Assembly (NCBI GenBank): GCA_949710005.1
Contig: OX453276.1
Span: forward strand, 3,811,201 to 3,875,200
Origin: Ricordea florida
Lineage: Eukaryota; Cnidaria; Anthozoa; Corallimorpharia; Ricordeidae
Direction: 5' to 3'
Length of the DNA stretch: 64,000 nt
Made by a program: the position numbers and the translations under genes. Position 1 is the stretch's first letter; the number at the start of each line of letters is the position of its first letter. The notes below the pieces were generated by a model. That model was not told the DNA's origin. It ran no database searches and saw only the letters and a program-made list of their open reading frames with translations. This document shows, one piece after another, positions 38,485 through 52,146 of this stretch.

Positions 38485-40842
38485 GTATATCAGTGCAGTA
38501 CTGTTTAGTAGCTTTCCATAGAATGGTTACACTGCATGGTTTAATCCACAAATGAAAAAGTTAGAACCACACTGTATAGTAAAACAAACAGTATCACAGT
38601 ACAGTTCTGTTCAGTAGCTTTACAAAGAATGGTCACACTGCATGGTTTGATCCACAGATGAAAAAGTTAGAACAAAACTGTATAGTAAAACAAACAGTAC
38701 CAAAGTACAGTACTGTTCAGTAGCTTTACAGAGAATGGTCACACTGCATGGTTTGATCCACAGATGAAAAAGTTAGAACCACACTGTATAGTAAAACAAA
38801 CAGTACCACAGTACAGTACTGTTCAGTAGCTTTACAAAGAATGGTCACACTGCATGGTTTGATCCACAGATGAAAAAGTTAGAACCACACTGTATAGTAA
38901 AACAAACAGTACCACAGTACAGTACTGTTAAGTAGCTTTCCATAGAATGGTCGCACTGCATGGTTTGATCCACAGATGAAAAAGTTAGAACCATACTGTA
39001 TAGTAAAACAAACAGTACCACAGTACAGTACTGTTCAGTAGCTTTCCATAGAATGGTCACACTGCATGGTTTGATCCACAAATGAAAAAGTTAGAACCAT
39101 ACTGTATAGTAACACAAACAGTACCACAGTACAGTACTGTTCAGTAGCGTTCCATAGAATGGTCACACTGCATGGTTTGATCCACAAATGAAAAAGTTAG
39201 AACCATACTGTATAGTAACACAAACAGTACCACAGTACAGTACTGTTCAGTAGCGTTCCATAGAATGGTCACACTGCATGGTTTGATCCACAAATGAAAA
39301 AGTTAGAACCATACTGTATAGTAACACAAACAGTACCACAGTACAGTACTGTTCAGTAGCGTTCCATAGAATGGTCACACTGCATGGTTTGATCCACAAA
39401 TGAAAAAGTTAGAACCACACTGTATAGTAAAACAAACAGTACCACAGTACAGTACTGTTAAGTAGCTTTCCATAGAATGGTCACACTGCATGGTTTGATC
39501 CACAGATGAAAAAGTTAGAACCATACTGTATAGTAAAACAAACAGTACCACAGTACAGTACTGTTCAGTAGCTTTCCATAGAATGGTCACACTGCATGGT
39601 TTGATCCACAAAAGAAAAAGTTAGAACCATACTGTATAGTAAAACAAACAGTACCACAGTACAGTACTGTTCAGTAGCTTTACAAAGAATGGTCACACTG
39701 CACGGTTTGATCCACAGATGAAAAAGTTAGAACCATACTGTATAGTAAAACAAACAGTACCACAGTACAGTACTGTTAAGTAGCGTTCCATAGAATGGTC
39801 ACACTGCATGGTTTGATCCACAAATGAAAAAGTTAGAACCACACTGTATAGTAAAACAAACAGTACCACAGTACAGTACTGTTAAGTAGCTTTCCATAGA
39901 ATGGTCACACTGCATGGTTTGATCCACAGATGAAAAAGTTAGAACCATACTGTATAGTAAAACAAACAGTACCACAGTACAGTACTGTTAAGTAGCTTTC
40001 CATAGAATGGTCACACTGCATGGTTTGATCCACAAATGAAAAAGTTAGAACCATACTGTATAGTAAAACAAACAGTACCACAGTACAGTACTGTTAAGTA
40101 GCTTTCCATAGAATGGTCACACTGCATGGTTTGATCCACAAATGAAAAAGTTAGAACCACACTGTATAGTAAAACAAACAGTACCACAGTAAAGTACTGT
40201 TAAGTAGCTTTCCATAGAATGGTCACACTGCATGGTTTGATCCACAAATGAAAAAGTTAGAACCAAACTGTATAGTAAAACAAACAGTACCACAGTACAG
40301 TACTGTTCAGTAGCGTTCCATAGAATGGTCACACTGCATGGTTTGATCCACAAATGAAAAAGTTAGAACCATACTGTATAGTAAATCAAACAGTACCACA
40401 GTACAGTACTGTTCAGTAGCTTTACAAAGAATGGTCACACTGCACGGTTTGATCCACAGATGAAAAAGTTAGAACCACACTGTACAGTAAAACAAACAGT
40501 ACCACAGTACAATACTGTTCAGTAGCGTTCCATAGAATGGTCACACTGCATAGTTGGATCCACAGATGAAAAAGTTAAATCCAAACTGTATAGTAAAACA
40601 AACAGTACCACAGTACAGTACTGTTCAGTAGCTTTACAAAGAATGGTCACACTGCATGGTTTGATCCACAGATGAAAAAGTTAGAACCACGCTGTATAGT
40701 AAAACAAACAGCACCACAGTACAGTACTGTTCAGTAGCGTTCCATAGAATGGTCACACTGCATGGTTTGATCCACAGATGAAAAAGTTAAATCCAAACTG
40801 TATAGTAAAACAAACAGTACCACAGTACAGTACTGTTTAGTA
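38485..40842 (+). repeat. 106-bp satellite, left block (~22 monomers)
   Basis: Head-to-tail units of exactly 106 bp containing the palindrome ACAGTACTGT, CACTGCATGGTTTGATCC and AAAAAGTTAGAACCA. Differences between units are mostly single substitutions at a few recurrent sites, giving classes (TTTCCATAG, TTTACAAAG, GTTCCATAG). The open frames on the minus strand are repeats of three monomers read in three frames and are not genes. Confidence 0.95.
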
Positions 40843-41267
40843 AAGGTAATCATACGGTTTCGAGTTCAATTTGAAATTAATTTGCACGAGTGAGTTTTTC
40901 AAAAAGCTGAAAATGCACGAGCCGCTTCGGCGAGTGCAATTTCAGCTTTTTGAAAAACTCACAAGTACAAATTAATTCCAAATTGAACGAGAAAAGCCGT
41001 ATGATTACTTATTAATAATATAAACATGAAAAAATTCGCCTAGAAGAAGTACCGGAAAATCTCATTGCGGACGGACAGGAAGTAAGCATTTGACGCGGAT
41101 TTGACACTTTATTTACTGATTGGCTGATGAAGATCAGCTGATAATGCTACGAACTCAAAGCGGTTCCTTTAAAAATAAAAAATATCATAATCCAGAAAAT
41201 CGATGTGTAATTTGCACTGGTGTTACACTTTTTGCACTGGTATTACACTTTTTGCACTGGTGTTACA

Positions 41268-41300
<33 letters not shown>

Positions 41301-41323
41301 GAGTAATTTTTTCATGTATATTA
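40843..41323. mobile_element. 481-bp fold-back element inserted in the satellite
   Basis: Flanked by a 6-bp duplication TTAGTA (40837-40842 and 41324-41329). It contains a long hairpin (about 40850-41010) with the loop CACGAGCCGCTTCGGCGAGTG. It also has three tandem copies of TTTGCACTGGTGTTACACTT (about 41213-41270). Removing the 487 bp restores exact 106-bp phase between flanking blocks. Confidence 0.85.
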
Positions 41324-44300
41324 TTAGTAGCTTAACAAAGAATGGTCACACTGCATGGTTTGATCCACAGATGAAAAAGTTAGAACCACACTGTGTAGTA
41401 AAATAAATAGTACCACAGTACAGTACTGTTCAGTAGCTTTACAAAGAATGGTTACACTGCATGGTTTGATACACAGATGAAAAAGTTAGAACCACACTGT
41501 ATAGTAAAATAAATAGTACCACAGTACAGTACTGTTCAGTAGCTTTCCATAGAATGGTTACACTGCATGGTTTAATCCACAAATGAAAAAGTTAGAACCA
41601 CACTGTGTAGTAAAATAAATAGTACCACAGTACAGTACTGTTCAGTAGCTTTCCATAGAATGGTTACACTGCATGGTTTAATCCACAAATGAAAAAGTTA
41701 GAACCACACTGTATAGTAAAACAAACAGTATCACAGTACAGTTCTGTTCAGTAGCTTTACAAAGAATGGTCACACTGCATGGTTTGATCCACAGGTGAAA
41801 AAGTTAGAACAAAACTGTATAGTAAAACAAACAGTACCACAGTACAGTACTGTTAAGTAGCTTTACAGAGAATGGTCACACTGCATGGTTTGATCCACAG
41901 ATGAAAAAGTTAGAACCACACTGTATAGTAAAACAAACAGTACCACAGTACAGTACTGTTCAGTAGCTTTACAAAGAATGGTCACACTGCATGGTTTGAT
42001 CCACAGATGAAAAAGTTAGAACCACGCTGTATAGTAAAACAAACAGCACCACAGTACAGTACTGTTCAGTAGCGTTCCATAGAATGGTCACACTGCATGG
42101 TTTGATCCACAAATGAAAAAGTTAGAACCATACTGTATAGTAAATCAAACAGTACCACAGTACAGTACTGTTCAGTAGCTTTACAAAGAATGGTCACACT
42201 GCACGGTTTGATCCACAGATGAAAAAGTTAGAACCACACTGTACAGTAAAACAAACAGTACCACAGTACAATACTGTTCAGTAGCGTTCCATAGAATGGT
42301 CACACTGCATAGTTGGATCCACAGATGAAAAAGTTAAATCCAAACTGTATAGTAAAACAAACAGTACCACAGTACAGTACTGTTCAGTAGCTTTACAAAG
42401 AATGGTCACACTGCATGGTTTGATCCACAGATGAAAAAGTTAGAACCACGCTGTATAGTAAAACAAACAGCACCACAGTACAGTACTGTTCAGTAGCGTT
42501 CCATAGAATGGTCACACTGCATGGTTTGATCCACAGATGAAAAAGTTAAATCCAAACTGTATAGTAAAACAAACAGTACCACAGTACAGTACTGTTTAGT
42601 AGCTTTACAAAGAATGGTCACACTGCATGGTTTGATCCACAGATGAAAAAGTTAGAACCACACTGTGTAGTAAAATAAATAGTACCACAGTACAGTACTG
42701 TTCAGTAGCTTTCCAAAGAATGGTTACACTGCATGGTTTGATACACAGATGAAAAAGTTAGAACCACACTGTATAGTAAAATAAATAGTACCACAGTACA
42801 GTACTGTTCAGTAGCTTTCCATAGAATGGTTACACTGCATGGTTTAATCCACAAATGAAAAAGTTAGAACCACACTGTGTAGTAAAATAAATAGTACCAC
42901 AGTACAGTACTGTTCAGTAGCTTTCCATAGAATGGTTACACTGCATGGTTTAATCCACAAATGAAAAAGTTAGAACCACACTGTATAGTAAAACAAACAG
43001 TATCACAGTACAGTTCTGTTCAGTAGCTTTACAAAGAATGGTCACACTGCATGGTTTGATCCAAAGATGAAAAAGTTAGAACCACACTGTATAGTAAAAC
43101 AAACAGTACTACAGTGCAGTACTGTTCACTAGCTTTCCAAAGAATGGTCACACTGCATGGTTTGATCCACAGATGAAAAAGTTAGAACCACACTGTATAG
43201 TAAAACAAACAGTACCACAGTACAGTACTGTTAAGTAGCTTTCCATAGAATGGTCACACTGCATGGTTTGATCCACAAATGAAAAAGTTAGAACCACACT
43301 GTATAGTAAAACAAACAGTACCACAGTACAGTACTGTTAAGTAGCTTTCCATAGAATGGTCACACTGCATGGTTTGATCCACAAATGAAAAAGTTAGAAC
43401 CACACTGTATAGAAAAACAAACAGTACCACAGTACAGTACTGTTAAGTAGCTTTCCATAGAATGGTCACACTGCATGGTTTGATCCACAAATGAAAAAGT
43501 TAGAACCACACTGTATAGTAAAACAAACAGTACCACAGTACAGTACTGTTAAGTAGCTTTCCATAGAATGGTCACACTGCATGGTTTGATCCACAAATGA
43601 AAAAGTTAGAACCACACTGTATAGTAAAACAAACAGTACCACAGTACAGTACTGTTCAGTAGCTTTCCATAGAATGGTCACACTGCATGGTTTGATCCAC
43701 AAATGAAAAAGTTAGAACCATACTGTATAGTAAAACAAACAGTACCACAGTACAGTACTGTTAAGTAGCTTTCCATAGAATGGTCACACTTCATGGTTTG
43801 ATCCACAAATGAAAAAGTTAGAACCATACTGTATAGTAAAACAAACAGTACCACAGTACAGTACTGTTAAGTAGCTTTCCATAGAATGGTCACACTGCAT
43901 GGTTTGATCCACAAATGAAAAAGTTAGAACCACACTGTATAGTAAAACAAACAGTACCACAGTACAGTACTGTTAAGTAGCTTTCCATAGAATGGTCACA
44001 CTGCATGGTTTGATCCACAAATGAAAAAGTTAGAACCATACTGTATAGTAAAACAAACAGTACCACAGTACAGTACTGTTAAGTAGATTTCCATAGAATG
44101 GTCACACTGCATGGTTTGATCCACAAATGAAAAAGTTAGAACCACACTGTATAGTAAAACAAACAGTACCACAGTACAGTACTGTTAAGTAGCTTTCCAT
44201 AGAATGGTCACACTGCATGGTTTGATCCACAAATGAAAAAGTTAGAACCACACTGTATAGTAAAACAAACAGTACCACAGTACAGTACTGTTAAGTAGCT

Positions 44301-47300
44301 TTCCATAGAATGGTCACACTGCATGGTTTGATCCACAAATGAAAAAGTTAGAACCACACTGTATAGTAAAACAAACAGTACCACAGTACAGTACTGTTAA
44401 GTAGCTTTCCATAGAATGGTCACACTGCATGGTTTGATCCACAAATGAAAAAGTTAGAACCATACCTTATAGTAAAACAAACAGTACCACAGTACAGTAC
44501 TGTTAAGTAGCGTTCCATAGAATGGTCACACTGCATGGTTTGATCCAAAAATGAAAAAGTTAGAAGCACACTGTATAGTAAAACAAACAGTACCACAGTA
44601 CAGTACTGTTAAGTAGCTTTCCATAGAATGGTCACACTGCATGGTTTGATCCACAAATGAAAAAGTTAGAACCACACTGTATAGTAAAACAAACAGTACC
44701 ACAGTACAGTACTGTTCAGTAGCGTTCCATAGAATGGTCAAACTGCATGGTTTGATCCACAAATGAAAAAGTTAGAACCATACTGTATAGTAAAACAAAC
44801 AGTACCACAGTACAGTACTGTTCAGTAGCTTTACAAAGAATGGTCACACTGCACGGTTTGATCCACAGATGAAAAAGTTAGAACCACACTGTACAGTAAA
44901 ACAAACAGTACCACAGTACAGTTCTGTTCAGTAGCTTTACAAAGAATGGTCACACTGCATGGTTTGATCCACAGGTGAAAAAGTTAGAACAAAACTGTAT
45001 AGTAAAACAAACAGTACCACAGTACAGTACTGTTCAGTAGCTTTACAGAGAATGGTCACACTGCATGGTTTGATCCACAGATGAAAAAGTTAGAACCACA
45101 CTGTATAGTAAAACAAACAGTACCACAGTACAGTACTGTTCAGTAGCTTTACAAAGAATGGTCACACTGCATGGTTTGATCCACAGATGAGAAAGTTAGA
45201 ACCACACTGTATAGTAAAACAAACAGTACCACAGTACAGTACTGTTAAGTAGCTTTCCATAGAATGGTCGCACTGCATGGTTTGATCCACAGATGAAAAA
45301 GTTAGAACCATACTGTATAGTAAAACAAACAGTACCACAGTACAGTACTGTTCAGTAGCTTTCCATAGAATGGTCAAACTGCATGGTTTGATCCACAAAT
45401 GAAAAAGTTAGAACCACACTGTATAGTAAAACAAACAGTACCACAGTACAGTACTGTTAAGTAGCTTTCCATAGAATGGTCACACTGCATGGTTTGATCC
45501 ACAAATGAAAAAGTTAGAACCACACTGTATAGTAAAACAAACAGTACCACAGTACAGTACTGTTAAGTAGCTTTCCATAGAATGGTCACACTGCATGGTT
45601 TGATCCACAAATGAAAAAGTTAGAACCATACTGTATAGTAAAACAAACAGTACCACAGTACAGTACTGTTAAGTAGCTTTCCATAGAATGGTCACACTGC
45701 ATGGTTTGATCCACAAATGAAAAAGTTAGAAGCACACTGTATAGTAAAACAAACAGTACCACAGTACAGTACTGTTAAGTAGCTTTCCATAGAATGGTCA
45801 CACTGCATGGTTTGATCCACAAATGAAAAAGTTAGAACCACACTGTATAGTAAAACAAACAGTACCACAGTACAGTACTGTTCAGTAGCGTTCCATAGAA
45901 TGGTCACACTGCATGGTTTGATCCACAAATGAAAAAGTTAGAACCATACTGTATAGTAAAACAAACAGTACCACAGTACAGTACTGTTCAGTAGCTTTAC
46001 AAAGAATGGTCACACTGCACGGTTTGATCCACAGATGAAAAAGTTAGAACCACACTGTACAGTAAAACAAACAGTACCACAGTACAGTTCTGTTCAGTAG
46101 CTTTACAAAGAATGGTCACACTGCATGGTTTGATCCACAGGTGAAAAAGTTAGAACAAAACTGTATAGTAAAACAAACAGTACCACAGTACAGTACTGTT
46201 CAGTAGCTTTACAGAGAATGGTCACACTGCATGGTTTGATCCACAGATGAAAAAGTTAGAACCACACTGTATAGTAAAACAAACAGTACCACAGTACAGT
46301 ACTGTTCAGTAGCTTTACAAAGAATGGTCACACTGCATGGTTTGATCCACAGATGAAAAAGTTAGAACCACACTGTATAGTAAAACAAACAGTACCACAG
46401 TACAGTACTGTTAAGTAGCTTTCCATAGAATGGTCGCACTGCATGGTTTGATCCACAGATGAAAAAGTTAGAACCATACTGTATAGTAAAACAAACAGTA
46501 CCACAGTACAGTACTGTTCAGTAGCTTTCCATAGAATGGTCACACTGCATGGTTTGATCCACAGATGAAAAAGTTAGAACCACGCTGTATAGTAAAACAA
46601 ACAGAACCACAGTACAGTACTGTTAAGTAGCGTTCCATAGAATGGTCACACTGCATGGTTTGATCCACAGATGAAAAAGTTAAATCCAAACTGTATAGTA
46701 AAACAAACAGTACCACAGTACAGTACTGTTAAGTAGCTTTCCATAGAATGGTCACACTGCATGGTTTGATCCACAAATGAAAAAGTTAGAACCATACTGT
46801 ATAGTAAAACAAACAGTACCACAGTACAGTACTGTTAAGTAGCTTTCCATAGAATGGTCACACTGCATGGTTTGATCCACAAATGAAAAAGTTAGAACCA
46901 CACTGTATAGTAAAACAAACAGTACCACAGTACAGTACTGTTAAGTAGCTTTCCATAGAATGGTCACACTGCATGGTTTGATCCACAAATGAAAAAGTTA
47001 GAACCACACTGTATAGTAAAACAAACAGTACCACAGTACAGTACTGTTCAGTAGCGTTCCATAGAATGGTCACACTGCATGGTTTGATCCACAGATGAAA
47101 AAGTTAGAACCATACTGTATAGTAAAACAAACAGTACCACAGTACAGTACTGTTCAGTAGCGTTCCATAGAATGGTCACACTGCATGGTTTGATCCACAA
47201 ATGAAAAAGTTAGAACCATACTGTATAGTAAAACAAACAGTACCACAGTACAGTACTGTTCAGTAGCTTTACAAAGAATGGTCACACTGCACGGTTTGAT

Positions 47301-50300
47301 CCACAGATGAAAAAGTTAGAACCACACTGTACAGTAAAACAAACAGTACCACAGTACAGTACTGTTAAGTAGCGTTCCATAGAATGGTCACACTGCATGG
47401 TTTGATCCACAGATGAAAAAGTTAAATCCAAACTGTATAGTAAAACAAACAGTACCACAGTACAGTACTGTTCAGTAGCTTTACAAAGAATGGTCACACT
47501 GCATGGTTTGATCCACAGATGAAAAAGTTAGAACCACGCTGTATAGTAAAACAAACAGCACCACAGTACAGTACTGTTCAGTAGCGTTCCATAGAATGGT
47601 CACACTGCATGGTTTGATCCACAGATGAAAAAGTTAAATCCAAACTGTATAGTAAAACAAACAGTACCACAGTACAGTACTGTTAAGTAGCTTTCCATAG
47701 AATGGTCGCACTGCATGGTTTGATCCACAGATGAAAAAGTTAGAACCATACTGTATAGTAAAACAAACAGTACCACAGTACAGTACTGTTCAGTAGCTTT
47801 CCATAGAATGGTCAAACTGCATGGTTTGATCCACAAATGAAAAAGTTAGAACCACACTGTATAGTAAAACAAACAGTACCACAGTACAGTACTGTTAAGT
47901 AGCTTTCCATAGAATGGTCACACTGCATGGTTTGATCCACAAATGAAAAAGTTAGAACCACACTGTATAGTAAAACAAACAGTACCACAGTACAGTACTG
48001 TTAAGTAGCTTTCCATAGAATGGTCACACTGCATGGTTTGATCCACAAATGAAAAAGTTAGAACCATACTGTATAGTAAAACAAACAGTACCACAGTACA
48101 GTACTGTTAAGTAGCTTTCCATAGAATGGTCACACTGCATGGTTTGATCCACAAATGAAAAAGTTAGAACCACACTGTATAGTAAAACAAACAGTACCAC
48201 AGTACAGTACTGTTAAGTAGCTTTCCATAGAATGGTCACACTGCATGGTTTGATCCACAAATGAAAAAGTTAGAACCACACTGTATAGTAAAACAAACAG
48301 TACCACAGTACAGTACTGTTCAGTAGCGTTCCATAGAATGGTCACACTGCATGGTTTGATCCACAAATGAAAAAGTTAGAACCATACTGTATAGTAAAAC
48401 AAACAGTACCACAGTACAGTACTGTTCAGTAGCTTTACAAAGAATGGTCACACTGCACGGTTTGATCCACAGATGAAAAAGTTAGAACCACACTGTACAG
48501 TAAAACAAACAGTACCACAGTACAGTTCTGTTCAGTAGCTTTACAAAGAATGGTCACACTGCATGGTTTGATCCACAGGTGAAAAAGTTAGAACAAAACT
48601 GTATAGTAAAACAAACAGTACCACAGTACAGTACTGTTCAGTAGCTTTACAGAGAATGGTCACACTGCATGGTTTGATCCACAGATGAAAAAGTTAGAAC
48701 CACACTGTATAGTAAAACAAACAGTACCACAGTACAGTACTGTTCAGTAGCTTTACAAAGAATGGTCACACTGCATGGTTTGATCCACAGATGAAAAAGT
48801 TAGAACCACACTGTATAGTAAAACAAACAGTACCACAGTACAGTACTGTTAAGTAGCTTTCCATAGAATGGTCGCACTGCATGGTTTGATCCACAGATGA
48901 AAAAGTTAGAACCATACTGTATAGTAAAACAAACAGTACCACAGTACAGTACTGTTCAGTAGCTTTCCATAGAATGGTCACACTGCATGGTTTGATCCAC
49001 AGATGAAAAAGTTAGAACCACGCTGTATAGTAAAACAAACAGCACCACAGTACAGTACTGTTAAGTAGCGTTCCATAGAATGGTCACACTGCATGGTTTG
49101 ATCCACAGATGAAAAAGTTAAATCCAAACTGTATAGTAAAACAAACAGTACCACAGTACAGTACTGTTAAGTAGCTTTCCATAGAATGGTCACACTGCAT
49201 GGTTTGATCCACAAATGAAAAAGTTAGAACCATACTGTATAGTAAAACAAACAGTACCACAGTACAGTACTGTTAAGTAGCTTTCCATAGAATGGTCACA
49301 CTGCATGGTTTGATCCACAAATGAAAAAGTTAGAACCACACTGTATAGTAAAACAAACAGTACCACAGTACAGTACTGTTAAGTAGCTTTCCATAGAATG
49401 GTCACACTGCATGGTTTGATCCACAAATGAAAAAGTTAGAACCACACTGTATAGTAAAACAAACAGTACCACAGTACAGTACTGTTCAGTAGCGTTCCAT
49501 AGAATGGTCACACTGCATGGTTTGATCCACAGATGAAAAAGTTAGAACCATACTGTATAGTAAAACAAACAGTACCACAGTACAGTACTGTTCAGTAGCG
49601 TTCCATAGAATGGTCACACTGCATGGTTTGATCCACAGATGAAAAAGTTAGAACCATACTGTATAGTAAAACAAACAGTACCACAGTACAGTACTGTTCA
49701 GTAGCGTTCCATAGAATGGTCACACTGCATGGTTTGATCCACAAATGAAAAAGTTAGAACCACACTGTATAGTAAAACAAACAGTACCACAGTACAGTAC
49801 TGTTAAGTAGCTTTCCATAGAATGGTCACACTGCATGGTTTGATCCACAAATGAAAAAGTTAGAACCACACTGTATAGTAAAACAAACAGTACCACAGTA
49901 CAGTACTGTTCAGTAGCGTTCCATAGAATGGTCACACTGCATGGTTTGATCCACAGATGAAAAAGTTAGAACCATACTGTATAGTAAAACAAACAGTACC
50001 ACAGTACAGTACTGTTCAGTAGCGTTCCATAGAATGGTCACACTGCATGGTTTGATCCACAAATGAAAAAGTTAGAACCATACTGTATAGTAAAACAAAC
50101 AGTACCACAGTACAGTACTGTTCAGTAGCTTTACAAAGAATGGTCACACTGCACGGTTTGATCCACAGATGAAAAAGTTAGAACCACACTGTACAGTAAA
50201 ACAAACAGTACCACAGTACAGTACTGTTAAGTAGCGTTCCATAGAATGGTCACACTGCATGGTTTGATCCACAGATGAAAAAGTTAAATCCAAACTGTAT

Positions 50301-50733
50301 AGTAAAACAAACAGTACCACAGTACAGTACTGTTCAGTAGCTTTACAAAGAATGGTCACACTGCATGGTTTGATCCACAGATGAAAAAGTTAGAACCACG
50401 CTGTATAGTAAAACAAACAGCACCACAGTACAGTACTGTTCAGTAGCGTTCCATAGAATGGTCACACTGCATGGTTTGATCCACAGATGAAAAAGTTAAA
50501 TCCAAACTGTATAGTAAAACAAACAGTACCACAGTACAGTACTGTTTAGTAGCTTTACAAAGAATGGTCACACTGCATGGTTTGATCCACAGATGAAAAA
50601 GTTAGAACCACACTGTGTAGTAAAATAAATAGTACCACAGTACAGTACTGTTCAGTAGCTTTCCAAAGAATGGTTACACTGCATGGTTTGATCCACAGAT
50701 GAAAAACTTAGAACCACACTGTATAGTAAAACA
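41324..50733 (+). repeat. 106-bp satellite, main block (~89 monomers, higher-order repeats)
   Basis: The same monomer as the left block. Variant classes recur at 1166 bp (11 monomers) with some 1272-bp (12-monomer) spacings, showing higher-order units from about 44.5 kb rightwards. The block near 42600 recurs 7950 bp (75 monomers) away near 50550. The right end stops ~20 bp from a splice donor of the FERM gene. Confidence 0.95.
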
Positions 50734-50755
50734 ATAACTCAACATAGTGACCTAC

Positions 50756-50792
50756 CCTTCAGCAACTGCGACAGGTGCTCTAGCAGCTTCTT
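50756..50792 (-). CDS. Protein 4.1-family FERM gene, last exon recognised
   Basis: A 37-nt exon encoding EEAARAPVAVAEG, with acceptor TTTTTTTCCCAG and donor GTAGGT, in phase with the previous exon. Its donor at 50754-50755 lies ~20 bp from the start of the satellite. Any further exons must lie left of the 12-kb satellite; I did not find convincing ones. This left part of the gene is therefore uncertain. Confidence 0.6.
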
Positions 50793-50924
50793 CTGGGAAA
50801 AAAAATTAAAATCAAAAATTATTTTCATTACTATCATGATTATTACTATTGTTATCATCATAATCATTATTATAATTATCACTATTAACATGTAAAAAGA
50901 TGAGCTATGCGTTTCTCTATTCAC

Positions 50925-51071
50925 CTTTTTGCTCTACAGGTTTTTCTTCATCTGTCTTTTCTTCGTCTTTCTTTTCTTCATCTGTCTTTTCTTCGCCTTT
51001 CTTTTCTTCATCTGTCTTTTCTTCAGCATCTTCCTTGGGTTCATCCTCGATAAGCTGTGACTTACGGTTAC
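50925..51071 (-). CDS. Protein 4.1-family FERM gene, acidic-repeat exon
   Basis: Encodes SQLIEDEPKEDAEEK followed by three ~10-residue units of the form EEKTDEEK(K/P). Acceptor TTTAACCACAG and donor GTGAAT. Protein 4.1 paralogues have variable, charged regions between the FERM-adjacent segment and the C-terminal domain, which fits this position. The 30-bp internal repeat suggests length variation between individuals. Confidence 0.75.
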
Positions 51072-51232
51072 CTGTGGTTAAACAAGAGCAGAGAAAAAAG
51101 AGTCTTAAAGTTACAGCTAAAACTCCCCAGTTAACAATAAATTTGAAATGGTTCTTGGTATGAGTTCTATCTCGGGCGAACACTTCTTGTAAGATGGTTT
51201 GTACTGAACAGTACTGTAAAAGTACAGTAACA

Positions 51233-51400
51233 GCAGGGTTGTCAAGAGTACCTGGCTACTGGTGAAAATCGCTGCCGACATTATCATATCAGCCAGTTAC
51301 TCTGCTTGGCACGCCCCCAGACCCTCCTTTGGCACTCGATTGTCTAGACGGTTACTTTTCAAATTTAGCCGCCTACTTTAAAACGTTTTTGACAACCCGG
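51233..51400. mobile_element. MITE with CAGGGTTGTCAA ends
   Basis: CAGGGTTGTCAAGAGTA at the left and TTTTGACAACCCGGTTAC at the right. It lies in an intron of the FERM gene. Confidence 0.65.
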
Positions 51401-51499
51401 TTACAGGACAGTACACGCAGCTTGTTTCTTTAATCTGTTCAACAAAAGATGGAAATAATGACCATATTTACTTAACAGCAACAGGCACAATGTACTTAC

Positions 51500-51600
51500 T
51501 GTCAAGGACTTTGGAGGAGAAACGCTTGCTTGCAACTCGTTCAAACGCAGGCTGCGCTCTGATTTCTTGGCTGTGTCGGGCCTGGTGCTGGGTTCGACCA
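51500..51600 (-). CDS. Protein 4.1-family FERM gene, FERM-adjacent exon
   Basis: Encodes SGRTQHQARHSQEIRAQPAF and FERVASKRFSSK, the FERM-adjacent (FA) segment that follows FERM in protein 4.1 relatives and is often a phosphorylation target. Acceptor TGTATTTAG, donor GTAAGT, phases correct. Confidence 0.85.
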
Positions 51601-52109
51601 CTAAATACAAGAACAAGGCTTTTAAGATAGATAGTTGTATTAACCGTAAATACTAATTGCATTTTTTTTTTCCACGAGTTTCAATGTTTCAACTTTATAT
51701 ATTTTTAGTTATATTTTTTAGCTTTCAGAGGTTTTAATCAATGGTGTAATAATTTTGGTTTAATTTAATTTTTTGATTGCCATCATTTTATTTCAGAACC
51801 TTAGTGAGTGGAACCTCCTGTATAAAGATTATTATTATTATGGGCAGTATATAAACATCTGAATGCCAGATATAAAGTAAAAAAAACGCCAAGAGCTAGG
51901 CGGGAACCAGTGACTAGCCCTGCGTATACATTTACAATAAAATCATGTGACAAAAAAAAAGACAATCAATTAAAATTTAAATTATTAAAATCTTAAAATT
52001 TTAAAAATGAGAAATGGTCTATGCTTGATCTAACCATTAGGTTGGTTCGACTGGTCTATAAGCGTCTTAATCTAGCACAAGACCTTGAAAGTTCTGGCAA
52101 TGTTCAGGC

Positions 52110-52146
<37 letters not shown>

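Noticed and set aside
38845..50359. Repeated minus-strand open frames of 71-78 aa in the satellite
   Set aside because: They are three 106-bp monomers read in successive frames, end at the same place in each unit and match no family. They are by-products of the repeat.
38485..50733. CRISPR-like array
   Set aside because: The units are contiguous 106-bp monomers with no unique spacers, in a eukaryotic context.
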